Positions 5,758 to 6,513 of a stretch of 6,513 nucleotides of DNA are shown piece by piece. How positions within the stretch are numbered: position 1 is the stretch's first letter; the number at the start of each line of letters is the position of its first letter. The notes under the pieces are model-generated. The model was not told where the DNA came from and searched no databases. It worked only from the letters and a program-made list of their open reading frames with translations. This DNA comes from Calditrichaceae bacterium (GTDB taxonomy: Bacteria > Calditrichota > Calditrichia > Calditrichales > Calditrichaceae). The position numbers were made by a program, and so were the translations under genes. The stretch is from NCBI GenBank assembly GCA_030622395.1, contig JAUXGF010000167.1, positions 1 to 6,513 of the forward strand, read 5' to 3'.

Positions 5758-5783
5758 TAAAATAAGGGAAATTTACTTCAGGC
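5749..5783 (-). promoter_or_regulatory. Possible stem-loop in the symporter 5' leader
   Basis: On the minus strand GCCTGAAGT (5775-5783) pairs with ACTTTAGGC (5749-5757), giving nine pairs including one G-U, with a 17-nt loop. It lies about 100 nt upstream of the symporter start and would be in the leader if transcription begins upstream of 5783. It does not resemble a riboswitch class I recognise. No convincing promoter was identified in 5648-5880. Confidence 0.3.
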
Positions 5784-5880
5784 ATTTTTGATTTTAGTTT
5801 ACTTTTGACTTTTCCTGAATAATCGGGATGTTTCACTTGTTTGATATTCAATTCTTTAATATAAATACTTAAAATTAGAC

Positions 5881-5920
5881 AATAAAAATATGCCGGTTTC
5901 CTGTTGGGAAAACCGGCATA
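5881..5920 (-). terminator. Intrinsic terminator of the sorting-domain gene
   Basis: An 11-bp stem pairs TATGCCGGTTT (5889-5899) with AAACCGGCATA (5910-5920), extended by GG/CC with one bulged base. In the minus-strand transcript it is followed at once by TTTTTATT (5888-5881). It lies 17 nt past the stop codon of the sorting-domain gene. This is a textbook Rho-independent terminator and indicates that the symporter needs its own promoter downstream. Confidence 0.9.
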
Positions 5921-5937
5921 AAATTTAGATGCAGAAG

Positions 5938-6513
5938 TTATTTCAGCATAATCATCTTTTTAACTGCAGTAAAGTTAGCCGCTTCTAACTTGTAGAAATA
6001 AATTCCTGAGGCAACTTTTTTACCGTGATCATCCAAACCATTCCACTTATTAATGTGCAGACCTGCCGTTGCATTGCTGTTAACTAATGTTCTAACTTTT
6101 TGACCCAGCAGGTTATAAACCGCCAGATTAATTTTACCGGATTTAGCTAACGTATAAGTAATAGTAGTTACAGGGTTAAATGGATTGGGGTAGTTTTGAT
6201 TTAAAGTATAAATAGTTGGAACTGGCATAATTTCGTCGTCAACGCCAACGTATGAGGTGAAAGGATCGGTTTCCTGGTCGGTTTTAACTTCAGCATTTGT
6301 CCAGGTATCAAGCGGCATAGGCCATGGAATAACCGGAAAACTTCTGGCTGCATCCTGACCGACGTATCTTACACGATAGGCAAAATCACTAAAACCTGAT
6401 GGTTCATACACCCATTCACTACCGGCATGCCAGAATGCGTACCGATATTCAAAAGCATTAAATGCAGGTGTATTAACTGTCATTGTCCCTATGTAAATAG
6501 AATCACTGTCATC
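5938..6513 (-). CDS. Secreted protein with C-terminal Por/T9SS sorting domain (partial)
   Basis: Only the last 191 residues are visible; the frame stays open to the window edge, so the true start is outside and the ATG at 6481-6483 is internal. The C-terminal ~90 residues are a type A Por-secretion (type IX) sorting domain: LNQNYPNPFNPVTTITYTL, then INLAVYNLLGQKVRTL, WNGLDDHGKKVASGIYFYKL and KKMIMLK at the very end. Such domains direct export across the outer membrane and are usually cleaved. The residues before it (YIGTMTVNTPAFNAFEYRYAF, HAGSEWVYEPSG, WTNAEVKTDQETDPFTSYVG) form an aromatic-rich, probably beta-sheet module that I cannot assign; it is vaguely like a carbohydrate-binding or SusE-like domain, which would suit the transporter neighbours. 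A terminator follows it, so it is transcribed separately from the symporter. Confidence 0.85.
   Translation of the reverse strand, partial: DDSDSIYIGTMTVNTPAFNAFEYRYAFWHAGSEWVYEPSGFSDFAYRVRYVGQDAARSFPVIPWPMPLDTWTNAEVKTDQETDPFTSYVGVDDEIMPVPTIYTLNQNYPNPFNPVTTITYTLAKSGKINLAVYNLLGQKVRTLVNSNATAGLHINKWNGLDDHGKKVASGIYFYKLEAANFTAVKKMIMLK

Noticed and set aside
6481..6483. ATG as the true start of the sorting-domain protein
   Set aside because: The frame remains open for ten more codons to the window edge, no Shine-Dalgarno precedes the ATG, and there is no signal peptide, so the gene is truncated by the window.

Overview
All five coding regions lie on the minus strand, so the window reads in transcription order from high to low coordinates: (1) the C-terminal 191 residues of a secreted protein ending in a Por/type IX (T9SS) sorting domain, cut by the window edge at 6513; (2) a 603-residue sodium:solute symporter of the SSS/SLC5 family; (3) a 416-residue MalE-like sugar-binding lipoprotein; (4) a MalF-like permease; (5) a MalG-like permease. 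No RNA gene, insertion sequence, CRISPR array or phage gene was seen.

Organism: the sorting domain (NYPNPFNP, then a GQKV / ASGIYFYKL / KKMIMLK tail), the lipoprotein form of the binding protein and the moderate-to-low GC content suggest a Gram-negative bacterium of the FCB group. Calditrichota, Ignavibacteriota, Marinimicrobia or KSB1-like lineages fit better than classical Bacteroidales, but the exact phylum is an inference. Two genes (symporter and malG) have good Shine-Dalgarno sites, whereas the binding protein has none recognisable.

Function: the ABC set (binding protein plus two permeases) should import an oligosaccharide, and the symporter a sugar or related small solute. The ATPase subunit is not in the window; it must lie elsewhere or beyond position 1. 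A clear intrinsic terminator separates the sorting-domain gene from the symporter. No convincing terminator was seen between the symporter and malG, so these four genes may form one long transcription unit.

The unusual part is between the genes. Gaps in transporter clusters are normally short, but here they are 290, 124, 187 and 372 nt and most are packed with structure. There are heptameric tandem arrays (AATTCGT type at 71-105 and 1323-1357; GAGCGTA type at 2294-2335 and, inverted, 2363-2390), an octameric array (122-161), a 151-nt inverted-repeat element with GGGGG-rich ends (1116-1266), and several stem-loops directly after stop codons. The malE-malF gap can form a long hairpin from the two inverted heptamer arrays, which recalls the REP hairpins at the same place in the E. 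coli mal operon. A separate cluster of consensus DnaA-box 9-mers lies around the start of the binding-protein gene (3536-3751).
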